This document shows positions 1 to 6,195 of a DNA stretch of 6,195 bases, one piece after another. The notes under the pieces were generated by a model that saw only the letters and a list, made by a program, of their open reading frames with translations, searched no databases and was not told the origin of the DNA. A program made the position numbers and the translations under genes. Where the stretch lies: NCBI GenBank assembly GCA_030595845.1, contig JAUVCL010000114.1, positions 1 to 6,195 of the forward strand, given 5' to 3'. The DNA is from Campylobacterota bacterium. GTDB taxonomy: Bacteria; Campylobacterota; Campylobacteria; Campylobacterales; Sulfurovaceae. How positions within the stretch are numbered: position 1 is the stretch's first letter; every line of letters begins with the position of its first letter.

Positions 1-1325
1 ATTTCAGAGACCATACGGATACTCCCATCATAATTTAAATCTAAAGAAGGCGCCAATGCTCTTTTCCCTAAATTACCATGTCCCAGTTCTCTACGTCCCG
101 GAGCACCTATATATTTTGCTTCACCTACAGAATAACCCGGAAAGTTATAATGCACCATGAAGTGCTCTGATTGAGAATTTTTCTCAGTGATAAGTTCATA
201 CATCTGAGCATCTTTTTTATCACCAAGTGTTACGGTTACAAGTGCTTGTGTCTGACCACGGGTAAACAGACATGACCCATGTACAGATGGCAATAGGTTG
301 GTCTCAATGCTGATAGGTCTTACTTCATCTAGCGCTCTACCGTCTGCACGAATATTTTTATCTAAGATCATCGCTCTTACAATTGTTTTTTTGTAACGCT
401 CAAGTACTTTGGAAACAAGTGCTTTATCTGCTTCTAACCCTTCAGCTTCTAACGCTTCCATAATTTTCATACGTATTTTTTTAAGTTCCGTAGAACGCTC
501 ACTCTTTGCCATGTGAGAAATAGCTTTTTCAACATCTTCGGCATAGTTGTTTTCTATCCTTGCATAAAGTGATTCATCTACCTTATCTTCAGCTAATGGC
601 AGATCTAGTGCTTCTCTTACTACAGGGGTAAAAGCATCTACATATGCTGTGCTTGCTGCATCTATAGCATCTGCTGCCATGGCAATGACATCTACGAGGG
701 CAGACTCATCAAACTCATTGGCATTTTGACCCGTTTCACCTTCAGTAGCAAGTGTACGCATCTCTATCATTACCACATCTTTACCTGAACCCACAACCAA
801 AAGATCAAGTTCACTTTCGGCTTGTTGTGTGAGTGTCGGATTGATAACGATATCATCTCCAACCGTACCCACTCTTACTGCGGCGATACTTGTAGACACT
901 GGAATATCTGAAACATAAAGTGCTGCATTTGCCGCATGTAAAGCCGCCACCTGCATATCAACCTCTGAGTCTGCACTTACTACCATGACTGTGATCGTCA
1001 CAGGATAATAAAACCCTTGGGGAAACAAAGGCCGTAAAGAACGGTCAACTATACGAGAAGTTAATGTCTCAAAATCACCAGGTTTAGTTTCTCTTTTAAT
1101 AAAACCGCCAGGGATCTTCGCTGCTGCATAAGATTTCTCCATATACTGAACAGTTAAAGGAAGGAAGTCTTCATCTACTGCTTTTTCATCTACGGCAACT
1201 GCCGCTATAAGAACAGCCTTGCCTTGTCTGTACATCACTGCACCACTTGCTTGTTTGGCTACTTTATTAAATTCGTATTTCTCTTCAAGACTGTTTACAT
1301 TTATCTCTATCATTTGTTCTTTCAT
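1..1325 (-). CDS. pnp: Polyribonucleotide nucleotidyltransferase (PNPase), N-terminal 441 codons, cut by the window edge
   Basis: PNPase degrades RNA 3' to 5' by phosphorolysis, releasing nucleoside diphosphates, and in many bacteria is part of RNA-decay complexes. I translated the minus strand from the ATG at 1325-1323 and found an open frame to the window edge. The first RNase PH domain (about residues 8-150) has FLPLTVQY (54-61), YAAAKIPGGF (66-75) and RPLFP (98-102). A helical linker region follows (about 205-320). The second RNase PH domain begins with RADGR (326-330) and continues with SCLFTRGQTQ (351-360), HYNFPGYSVGE (392-402) and GRRELGHG (410-417). The window ends at the family's conserved VSEI segment, so the catalytic aspartates and the KH and S1 RNA-binding domains lie outside. 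The start codon overlaps the upstream gene's stop (ATGA), and an AAGGA lies 11 bases upstream. A second in-frame ATG at codon 5 has no site at a suitable distance. The gene is incomplete only because of the window boundary. Confidence 0.97.
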   Translation of the reverse strand, partial: MKEQMIEINVNSLEEKYEFNKVAKQASGAVMYRQGKAVLIAAVAVDEKAVDEDFLPLTVQYMEKSYAAAKIPGGFIKRETKPGDFETLTSRIVDRSLRPLFPQGFYYPVTITVMVVSADSEVDMQVAALHAANAALYVSDIPVSTSIAAVRVGTVGDDIVINPTLTQQAESELDLLVVGSGKDVVMIEMRTLATEGETGQNANEFDESALVDVIAMAADAIDAASTAYVDAFTPVVREALDLPLAEDKVDESLYARIENNYAEDVEKAISHMAKSERSTELKKIRMKIMEALEAEGLEADKALVSKVLERYKKTIVRAMILDKNIRADGRALDEVRPISIETNLLPSVHGSCLFTRGQTQALVTVTLGDKKDAQMYELITEKNSQSEHFMVHYNFPGYSVGEAKYIGAPGRRELGHGNLGKRALAPSLDLNYDGSIRMVSE

Positions 1326-2032
1326 TCGTTTAATTTTCCTTTTTTCATCTCTTTGTCTTTATATCTTATTACTTGTTGATGCACGATCTCAGATATTTCA
1401 TCGAAACGCATTGTTTCAAAATCTTTATAATAGTATTCTATCGAAATATAGTCTAGTATCTTATGAGGACAAAAGACCCCATCACAAACCGTCAGTAAAT
1501 TTTGATAAACTGTCCTATCTAGAATCGGTGTGGCGATATAAATATTTTTAGCCCCTCTTGCAATGACCGATTTAAGTGCCACCATCATCGTAAGCCCTGT
1601 TTCTATACATTCATCGGTTAAAACGACATATTTCCCTTGAAGCGAGACTAGGTCTTTACCTTTCCTATATTTATAGACATAAGCCAATACTTCATCTTCA
1701 TACTTCCTGTGTGCTTCACCATAAACATAATCTTCACTGATCTCAAAAGCATCAATAAGTGCTTTATGCATCAGCACTTCTTCTGTCTCAGAGATCATTG
1801 CAATGGGAAGTTCAGGGTTATTGGGTGCCAAAATGGGTTCGGTTAGTAAGATATCCATCTGTGCATCAAGTGCATTGGCTATATGATCTGCAAAATACAC
1901 ACCCCCTTCACTCACCCCTATGACTACCGTTTCATTTTGTGAAAATAACTCTATGGGAAGCATATCAATTAACTGTTTTGAAGCATCTTCACGATCTTCA
2001 AAATAGGTATTACGGTTTGAATCTCTGGGCAT
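1322..2032 (-). CDS. Predicted phosphoribosyltransferase (COG1926-like, type I PRTase fold)
   Basis: This 236-residue protein is probably a cytoplasmic type I phosphoribosyltransferase whose substrate cannot be read from the sequence. The PRPP-binding motif is visible at residues 136-149: a hydrophobic strand, VVLT, then D140 and E141, then TGLTM. This keeps the two acidic residues and the T-G-x-T loop that bind PRPP. Two more segments match the COG1926 'predicted phosphoribosyltransferase' pattern: GVSEGGVYFA (39-48), in the place of the family's glycine-rich loop, and MDILLTEPILAPNNPEL (59-75), corresponding to the family's strand plus GAPGNPEL. The latter is altered, because the usual basic residue before the loop is missing. 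The C-terminal tail (about 222-236) is rich in lysine. The start at 2032 has a strong AGGAG six bases upstream. The gene overlaps the J-domain gene by 23 bases and overlaps pnp by four (ATGA). Family-level placement is from remembered motifs; the specific function is unknown. Confidence 0.8.
   Translation of the reverse strand: MPRDSNRNTYFEDREDASKQLIDMLPIELFSQNETVVIGVSEGGVYFADHIANALDAQMDILLTEPILAPNNPELPIAMISETEEVLMHKALIDAFEISEDYVYGEAHRKYEDEVLAYVYKYRKGKDLVSLQGKYVVLTDECIETGLTMMVALKSVIARGAKNIYIATPILDRTVYQNLLTVCDGVFCPHKILDYISIEYYYKDFETMRFDEISEIVHQQVIRYKDKEMKKGKLNE
1337..1341 (-). promoter_or_regulatory. Probable ribosome binding site of pnp
   Basis: AAGGA lies eleven bases before the pnp ATG at 1325, inside the last codons of the phosphoribosyltransferase gene. 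The distance is longer than ideal, but the ATGA stop-start overlap would also allow re-initiation by ribosomes finishing the upstream gene. Confidence 0.5.
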
Positions 2033-2282
2033 GATCTACTCCTGGGAATTGTTTGGAAACCTCTTCTGCGTCAAAAGTATAACGAAACTCTTCTATATAC
2101 TTCATCAATAAGGTATAGGCATGATTTAACTGTTCCATTTTCTGGGCATCTCCACCACTGTCAGGATGATTTTTTTTGGCTAAAAAATAATATTGTTTTT
2201 TAATATCTGCCCGTGAGATAAGCTTAGGTAAGTTTAAGAGCTCCAATGCTTTTTCTATCTCTTCTATCGGACTTATCATCAT
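2010..2282 (-). CDS. Small J-domain (DnaJ-like) protein
   Basis: This 90-residue protein consists of little more than a J domain, the module that stimulates ATP hydrolysis by Hsp70/DnaK. The signature HPD tripeptide is at residues 39-41. It lies between a basic helix II (about 24-37, ADIKKQYYFLAKK) and helix III (about 46-63, AQKMEQLNHAYTLLMKYI), and it is followed by the SGGD turn typical of many J domains. The first helix is short (about 7-17). There is no Gly/Phe linker, zinc-finger region, membrane segment or signal peptide, so it is not DnaJ itself but a class III-type J protein, presumably cytoplasmic. A charged and aromatic tail of about 25 residues (66-90) follows and has no domain I recognise. 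Two starts are possible. The ATG at 2282 gives an ATGA overlap with the lptD stop; the next ATG at 2279 sits seven bases after AGGGA, a better distance. Its DnaK partner and client are unknown. Confidence 0.85.
   Translation of the reverse strand: MMISPIEEIEKALELLNLPKLISRADIKKQYYFLAKKNHPDSGGDAQKMEQLNHAYTLLMKYIEEFRYTFDAEEVSKQFPGVDHAQRFKP
2039..2043 (-). promoter_or_regulatory. Ribosome binding site of the phosphoribosyltransferase gene
   Basis: A strong AGGAG lies six bases before the ATG at 2032, within the coding sequence of the J-domain gene. It fixes the phosphoribosyltransferase start and shows that the 23-base overlap between the two genes is genuine. It is the best Shine-Dalgarno match in the window. 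Confidence 0.75.
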
Positions 2283-4354
2283 TCTGTCCCTATACCGCCA
2301 AAAGGAATAAAGTTGAACTGCACAAAGAAAGTATTATCTGTGGTAAAGCCTGTAGGTCTTGGGGTGATATCTTGTCGTATAGAAGCAGAAAAACTCCAAC
2401 AATCACGATTATAACTACCGCCAAAACGCCATTGTTTACTGGATGACTCATCAATGTTATAGGTCAATCCTCCATTTAATTTGATCTCTTTATTGTACGC
2501 ATAGGCAAAAGAGAAATAGACATCATTCGCTTCAACCGTAGTAACAACATCAGGCAATAGCTGCTTATAGGTATGTCCTACACTAACACTATAGTCTGTC
2601 TTTGCCAATGAAACAGAAGAGGATGATTCACGAATTTTACTAAATTCATGGGCATAAACAAGATTATTATAAAACCGCCATCCATCCAAGCTATATTGCA
2701 TTTCATTACTCATATCTGCAAGCTCATATTCTCTTTTAGGATAATACTGCTGTGTAAATCTTTGATAGAATTTTAATTTCATATTCTCATCATAAAAATA
2801 TTGGCTTAGAGAAAAACTATAAGCTTCTTCTGGCAAGCCTACTGCGAACAATGCTTTTTGTTCATCACTCAATGAAGAAACGTCTACAGGAGACTGATAC
2901 TCATTACCCGGTTTGGTATATTTCAAAGCGGGTTGCAATACATGCACAAAACCATCATATTTTTTAGTCAGGTCAGTAAAGATCTTTATTCTGTGTATAT
3001 TACTGTAATACTCAAAATCATTATGTACAAAATCTCCATTACCAAAAAAGAATTTACTATAATAGAATTCTTCTCCCAAAGTTAGGTTCAGGAAATCATC
3101 AAAAAATGAGGTAGTAAATTCCAAGGGTATATTGAGTTCAACCTGCTGCATGGTCGCACCCTCTTTTCTATCAAAATTATTGACATGAATATCTGCACTG
3201 TAGGTTAAGTTATCCCATATAAAATGGCTTAAATATTTATGCAGCTGAATAGACGGTAATATCTGCATCGTCTCATCATCATCAATACCTTCTCTTGTAT
3301 CTATAAAGTATTTAGCATTGATCCCTGCATAATAATCATTGTTGTAAGCAAAATAGTTCAGCCTTGATTCTTGTAAAGGAACCAATCCAAAATGAGATAA
3401 ACTGCTTGCCTGTAGATTCAGATAGTCAATGTCATTCAAAAAAGTACTATTGATATACAAGCCGTCCGTGAAACCATTGGGTAAAAAGTTTTTGAATACT
3501 CTGGAAGACTCATAATTAAACTCAAAACCATAATGACTGTCATTGGGTAAATTATATTCATCGACATAACTCAGTTTGTCTTTAAAATACCCTGCTCTGA
3601 TCTCACCTGATGAATAGGCACTGTCTGCAAAACGAAACGTACTGTAAAGGCCCACTGAACGTGATGATCGTATTTGAGGATTAACTTCAAGATCCATACT
3701 TGGTGATATAGCCCAATAGATAGGCTGTTCATAAAGAAATCCTTCATTAGATGTATACCCAAAACCTGGGAACAATAATCCTGAACTTCTTTCATTGTGT
3801 GTTGAAAAGGCCATATAGGGTGTATAGAGTACAGGGACATCCCATAAATATACTTTTGCATCATAGAGCTTCATATACGATGCATCGGTATCATAATGTG
3901 AGCGGGCAAAAACCATTTTCCATAAAGGATCTTCCACATCACAACTCGAAAGTACTGATGTGCCTAAGGTATAATTTCCATCTTTTTTATACACATCATT
4001 AGAATATATCCAAACATCATTTTCTCCTACAAGAAAAAGCTCATCAAAAGTGACCTCATCTTTCTCAGTGTAAATTTCCATATGATTACTGTGTTCTTTA
4101 CTGCCCTGATATCCTATCATCTCGATATTACCATCAAGTATCAGTAGTTTTTCTGTCTTATTGTAGTTAGCAGTATCTGCTTTAATGACTGAGTCAGCAT
4201 AATAAACGATCACATTTTCACGGGCCTTAACCAATGTTTTTGTCGCTTCTATGTGTTTTGCAGTAATTTCAATTTTATTACTCTTGGGCACTGCATAAAG
4301 ACTTTGTGCCAAAAATGCAACAACGAAGAGAAGTAAAAAAAAGTGTTTAGGCAT
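2279..4354 (-). CDS. lptD: LPS-assembly protein LptD (OstA/Imp), outer-membrane beta-barrel
   Basis: LptD is the outer-membrane translocon that inserts lipopolysaccharide into the cell surface, working with the lipoprotein LptE and the Lpt bridge. I chose the ATG at 4354 (691 residues) because it opens directly on a classical signal peptide: MPKHF, a hydrophobic run, then a cleavage-like LYA/VP at residue 21. An upstream in-frame ATG at 4384 would add ten residues, and neither start has a good ribosome site. After the signal comes an OstA-type periplasmic beta-jellyroll (about 26-115: ITAKHIEAT, VIKADTANYN, LILDGNIEM). The family-typical VPVLYTPYMAF (173-183) and SSGLLFPGFGYTSNEGF (190-206) lead into a barrel with alternating aromatic strands, which ends in FFVQFNFIPFGG. 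There are only two cysteines, C138 and C652, placed like the inter-domain disulfide partners of E. coli LptD. The length is shorter than the roughly 780 residues of E. coli. The gene overlaps both neighbours. No lptE is visible in the window. Confidence 0.93.
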   Translation of the reverse strand: MPKHFFLLLFVVAFLAQSLYAVPKSNKIEITAKHIEATKTLVKARENVIVYYADSVIKADTANYNKTEKLLILDGNIEMIGYQGSKEHSNHMEIYTEKDEVTFDELFLVGENDVWIYSNDVYKKDGNYTLGTSVLSSCDVEDPLWKMVFARSHYDTDASYMKLYDAKVYLWDVPVLYTPYMAFSTHNERSSGLLFPGFGYTSNEGFLYEQPIYWAISPSMDLEVNPQIRSSRSVGLYSTFRFADSAYSSGEIRAGYFKDKLSYVDEYNLPNDSHYGFEFNYESSRVFKNFLPNGFTDGLYINSTFLNDIDYLNLQASSLSHFGLVPLQESRLNYFAYNNDYYAGINAKYFIDTREGIDDDETMQILPSIQLHKYLSHFIWDNLTYSADIHVNNFDRKEGATMQQVELNIPLEFTTSFFDDFLNLTLGEEFYYSKFFFGNGDFVHNDFEYYSNIHRIKIFTDLTKKYDGFVHVLQPALKYTKPGNEYQSPVDVSSLSDEQKALFAVGLPEEAYSFSLSQYFYDENMKLKFYQRFTQQYYPKREYELADMSNEMQYSLDGWRFYNNLVYAHEFSKIRESSSSVSLAKTDYSVSVGHTYKQLLPDVVTTVEANDVYFSFAYAYNKEIKLNGGLTYNIDESSSKQWRFGGSYNRDCWSFSASIRQDITPRPTGFTTDNTFFVQFNFIPFGGIGTE
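2287..2291 (-). promoter_or_regulatory. Ribosome binding site of the J-domain gene
   Basis: AGGGA lies inside the last codons of lptD. It is four bases from the ATG at 2282 and seven from the ATG at 2279. The spacing slightly favours the second ATG, which would make the protein 89 residues; either start leaves the J domain intact. Confidence 0.45.
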
Positions 4355-4802
4355 CAACAACGACACAACCAGAAAGTTTATCATGCAGTGTTTGTTTCAT
4401 CGGCAGAAAAAATGCCATAATAAAACCAATATAAAACAATACTTCACTGGCAATTCTTACTGAACCACGCAGCATTGCCTTTTGAAGATCAGGGGTCTGA
4501 CCCGTTTGTAGATCTATGACTTTTATCTTCATCACATACTTCCCCAGAGTCATACCGTTTTGCCAAATAAACAGCGTATGATAGATCAGTTTGATCAAAA
4601 ACACCACCAATATATTCTGAGCAATAAAAGCATTGATACTTTGCAGTGCTGCCTCATCTACTACCGTGATATTAGAAAAAACAGAAGAAAACTGATCATA
4701 GAAAATAATAATGAATAACATAGAGATCACAATATCATCGATCATAAAAGCAGTAATCCTTCTTTGATTACTGGCAACCTCAAGAGACAATGGCTCAGAC
4801 AT
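4347..4802 (-). CDS. RDD-family inner-membrane protein
   Basis: This is a 151-residue integral membrane protein of the RDD family, named for conserved arginine and aspartate residues. The function of most members is unknown; some have been linked to ion transport or stress. The family marks are visible: an RR pair (14-15) followed by IDD (21-23) entering the first membrane helix (about 18-36), the segment NGMTLGKYVMKIKVID (82-97) after the second helix (about 59-80), LRGSVR (111-116) before the third helix (about 117-134), and a C-terminal QTLHDKLSGCVVVD (137-150) that matches the family's Q-x-x-HD-x-x-(S/T)G-x-x-VV ending. The length is normal for the family. The gene begins nine bases after the purD stop, with only a weak AGG upstream, and ends inside the start region of lptD, which suggests coupled translation. 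A role in envelope biogenesis is suggested only by its position beside lptD; nothing in the protein itself shows it. Confidence 0.88.
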   Translation of the reverse strand: MSEPLSLEVASNQRRITAFMIDDIVISMLFIIIFYDQFSSVFSNITVVDEAALQSINAFIAQNILVVFLIKLIYHTLFIWQNGMTLGKYVMKIKVIDLQTGQTPDLQKAMLRGSVRIASEVLFYIGFIMAFFLPMKQTLHDKLSGCVVVDA

Positions 4803-4811
4803 TTTCAGGAC

Positions 4812-6080
4812 CTAAAGTGCCTGATAAGCAATATCGGTACGACACTGTTTACCTGCATAATGTACTTGTCCCACAAGCATATATGCATTTTTCTGTGCTT
4901 CTTTGATACTATCTCCGATCCCTACACATACCAAAACCCTGCCCCCACTGGCATAAAGTTTACCATCATCACCACGTGTCACACCCGCATATGAGATATG
5001 GGCATTCTTATTTAACTCTTCGTGGTAAATATCATCTATGATGATCTCTGAAGGAGGTGTACTTTTATAAGGGTATCCTTTACTCGCCATCACAACACCC
5101 ACAGCATACTTATCATGAAACTCTATATTCGCATTCTTAAGGTCACCCGTAGCAGCCTTGTAAAACAGTTCTGATGCAGGGGATTTGAGCAATGGCATCA
5201 ATTCTTCACATTCAGGATCCCCAAAACGCACATTATATTCAAGGATAATAGGCTCACCTTTAACGACCATCACACCGATAAAAAGCACACCTGTAAATGG
5301 CATACCTTCCTCTTCCATACCTTTGAGTGTCGGTTTGATCACCCGCTCATCGAGTTTCGCGTAGATCTCATCATTCACTAGTGGTGTAGGTGCATAGGCT
5401 CCCATACCACCCGTGTTTGGACCTTCATCATTATTGAGAAGTCTTTTATGATCTTGCGCAGCAGGAAGTACCACATAGTCTTTCCCGTCGCAAATAGCAA
5501 AAACAGAAAGCTCATAACCATCCAAAAACTCTTCCACTACAATGCTAGTTCCAGCATCTCCAAATGAATTCCCAGAAAGCATTTCACCCGCAGCTTTCTT
5601 CGCCTCATCATGACTCTGTGCAATGATGACACCCTTACCTCCACAAAGACCATCTGCCTTCACAACAATAGGTGCTTCCAGTGTCATAATAAAAGCATAA
5701 GCATCCTGAAGTGAGTCAGTTTCAATGTACTTTGCCGTAGGAACATTATGACGTGCAAGGAAATTTTTCATAAAGATCTTAGATCCCTCAAGCTGTGCAG
5801 CTTCTTTTGAAGGTCCAAAAATGTTTAAGCCTCTTGCTTTAAAAACATCCACAACACCTTCAACAAGTGGTCCTTCCGGCCCAACAATAGTCAAGTCAAC
5901 AGCATTTGCCTCAACAAAGTCAGCCAATTCAGAGAAGTCAGAGATACTTAGGTTTTCTCCTAAAGTGTCTGTAGCACCATTACCCGGCCCAAAATAAATC
6001 TTCTCTACATTTTCATCTTTTTGTAATGCCAAACCAATAGAATATTCTCTACCGCCTGCACCTAATATTAATACGTTCAT
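4812..6080 (-). CDS. purD: Phosphoribosylamine--glycine ligase (GAR synthetase)
   Basis: PurD performs the second step of de novo purine synthesis in the cytoplasm: ATP-dependent joining of glycine to 5-phosphoribosylamine, giving glycinamide ribonucleotide. The 422-residue protein is full length and has all four regions of the family. The N domain starts with VLILGAGGRE (3-12) and contains IVGPEGPLVEG (65-75). The ATP-grasp domain carries VVKADGLCGGKGV (139-151) and VVEEFLDGYELS (181-192). The signature EGPNTGGMGAYAP is at 219-231, and the metal- and ATP-binding EYNVRFGDPE is at 281-290. The C domain has the expected GGRVLVCVG (379-387) and ends in TDIAYQAL. Two usual positions differ slightly: GGREY instead of the common GGREH, and CGGKG instead of AAGKG. 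Both look like ordinary variation. The start is supported by GGAG eight bases upstream of the ATG. The gene directly follows the stop of an upstream reading frame, and its own stop lies nine bases before the RDD gene. Confidence 0.98.
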   Translation of the reverse strand: MNVLILGAGGREYSIGLALQKDENVEKIYFGPGNGATDTLGENLSISDFSELADFVEANAVDLTIVGPEGPLVEGVVDVFKARGLNIFGPSKEAAQLEGSKIFMKNFLARHNVPTAKYIETDSLQDAYAFIMTLEAPIVVKADGLCGGKGVIIAQSHDEAKKAAGEMLSGNSFGDAGTSIVVEEFLDGYELSVFAICDGKDYVVLPAAQDHKRLLNNDEGPNTGGMGAYAPTPLVNDEIYAKLDERVIKPTLKGMEEEGMPFTGVLFIGVMVVKGEPIILEYNVRFGDPECEELMPLLKSPASELFYKAATGDLKNANIEFHDKYAVGVVMASKGYPYKSTPPSEIIIDDIYHEELNKNAHISYAGVTRGDDGKLYASGGRVLVCVGIGDSIKEAQKNAYMLVGQVHYAGKQCRTDIAYQAL

Positions 6081-6195
6081 TTAAAGTTCTCCGAAAAAGT
6101 TATTATACACATGAAATGCGGTTTGTTTATTTAGTAGTGATGATAATTGTGCGTAGAGAGTTTTGCAAAGTGCTTGAAGGCGAACTCCCTGTTCG
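6081..6195 (-). CDS. C-terminal tail of an unrecognised upstream gene (partial)
   Basis: On the minus strand one frame stays open from the window edge for 37 codons and then ends in TAA at 6083-6081, directly against the purD ATG with no gap. The other two frames are closed by TAA within about 25 codons. The residues visible begin EQGVRLQALCKTLYAQL and end VYNNFFGEL, with a leucine-rich stretch that could form an amphipathic helix. The purD ribosome site GGAG would lie inside its last codons. The close packing copies the other junctions in this cluster, and that is the main reason to call it a gene rather than chance. I do not recognise the family, and the fragment is too short to assign a function. 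It could still be a fortuitous open frame in a promoter region. Confidence 0.6.
   Translation of the reverse strand, partial: EQGVRLQALCKTLYAQLSSLLNKQTAFHVYNNFFGEL
6089..6092 (-). promoter_or_regulatory. Ribosome binding site of purD
   Basis: GGAG on the minus strand ends eight bases before the purD ATG at 6080. It is a good match to the anti-Shine-Dalgarno core and supports this start codon. If the upstream reading frame is real, the site lies within its last codons. Confidence 0.7.
6102..6129 (-). promoter_or_regulatory. Possible sigma-70-type promoter upstream of purD
   Basis: A perfect TATAAT lies at 6107-6102 on the minus strand. Sixteen bases upstream, at 6129-6124, is TAAACA, which matches four of six bases of the -35 consensus. 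Transcription would start near 6095, leaving only about 15 untranslated bases before purD. The hexamers fall inside the open frame of the upstream partial gene, where TATAAT can arise simply from a Tyr-Asn-containing sequence in AT-rich DNA, so this may be an internal promoter or chance. Confidence 0.35.

Noticed and set aside
1219..1551. Plus-strand open frame of 110 codons
   Set aside because: It lies antisense across the pnp and phosphoribosyltransferase junction, both well supported on the other strand. Its product is low-complexity and rich in Leu, Ser and Phe, as expected from the reverse of AT-rich coding DNA.
2246..2446. Plus-strand open frame of 66 codons
   Set aside because: It is antisense to the lptD 3' end and the J-domain gene start, with no recognisable domain.
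3571..3864. Second minus-strand open frame of 97 codons inside lptD
   Set aside because: It is an alternate frame wholly within the lptD coding region, where the LptD frame has clear family motifs.
3751..4002. Plus-strand open frame of 83 codons
   Set aside because: It is antisense to a conserved part of lptD, and its His/Tyr-rich product resembles no family I know.
4764..4994. Plus-strand open frame of 76 codons
   Set aside because: It is antisense to the purD 3' end and the RDD gene start, and the Cys/Thr/Ile-rich product looks like a coding shadow.
6181..6195. Short inverted repeat, CGAAC and GTTCG separated by five bases, at the right edge
   Set aside because: A 5-base stem has little weight alone, there is no following T-run in either direction within the window, and it falls inside the probable coding tail, so it was not called a terminator or operator.
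1..6195. Search for CRISPR repeats, insertion sequences, tRNA or rRNA genes, toxin-antitoxin pairs or defence genes
   Set aside because: Reading both strands showed no regularly spaced direct repeats, no transposase-like frame, no RNA gene pattern and no space outside the packed coding genes. The window looks like ordinary core chromosome.

Overview
The window is a stretch of bacterial housekeeping chromosome with every gene on the minus strand. From right to left (the direction of transcription) the order is: the 3' tail of an unrecognised gene, purD, an RDD-family membrane protein gene, lptD, a small J-domain protein gene, a predicted phosphoribosyltransferase gene, and the first 441 codons of pnp, which runs off the left edge. 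The AT-rich composition and the wording of the PNPase, PurD and LptD proteins fit the Campylobacterota (the former Epsilonproteobacteria), most likely a Sulfurovum- or Sulfurimonas-like organism. The PNPase segments LPLTVQYMEKSYAA and KRETKPGDFETLTSR are especially close to Campylobacter-type PNPase as I remember it. This placement is from memory and was not searched.

Layout: 6081-6195 holds the last 37 codons of an upstream gene whose stop codon abuts the purD start. purD (4812-6080) is complete. A 9-base gap separates it from the RDD gene (4347-4802). lptD (2279-4354, or up to 4384 with the longer start) overlaps the RDD gene's end. The J-domain gene (2010-2282) overlaps lptD through an ATGA junction. 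The phosphoribosyltransferase gene (1322-2032) overlaps the J-domain gene by 23 bases. pnp (1-1325) starts in an ATGA overlap with the phosphoribosyltransferase stop. No intergenic space exceeds 9 bases, so I see no room for RNA genes, terminators or mobile elements inside the cluster.

This looks like one translationally coupled polycistron that joins unrelated jobs: purine synthesis (PurD), outer-membrane lipopolysaccharide insertion (LptD), a probable Hsp70 co-chaperone, a nucleotide-type phosphoribosyltransferase of unknown substrate, and RNA decay (PNPase). No phage, transposon, CRISPR or defence signature was seen, and I found no convincing novel system. The points most worth a second look are the compact J-domain protein and predicted phosphoribosyltransferase packed between lptD and pnp, the leaderless context of pnp, and the two-cysteine LptD.
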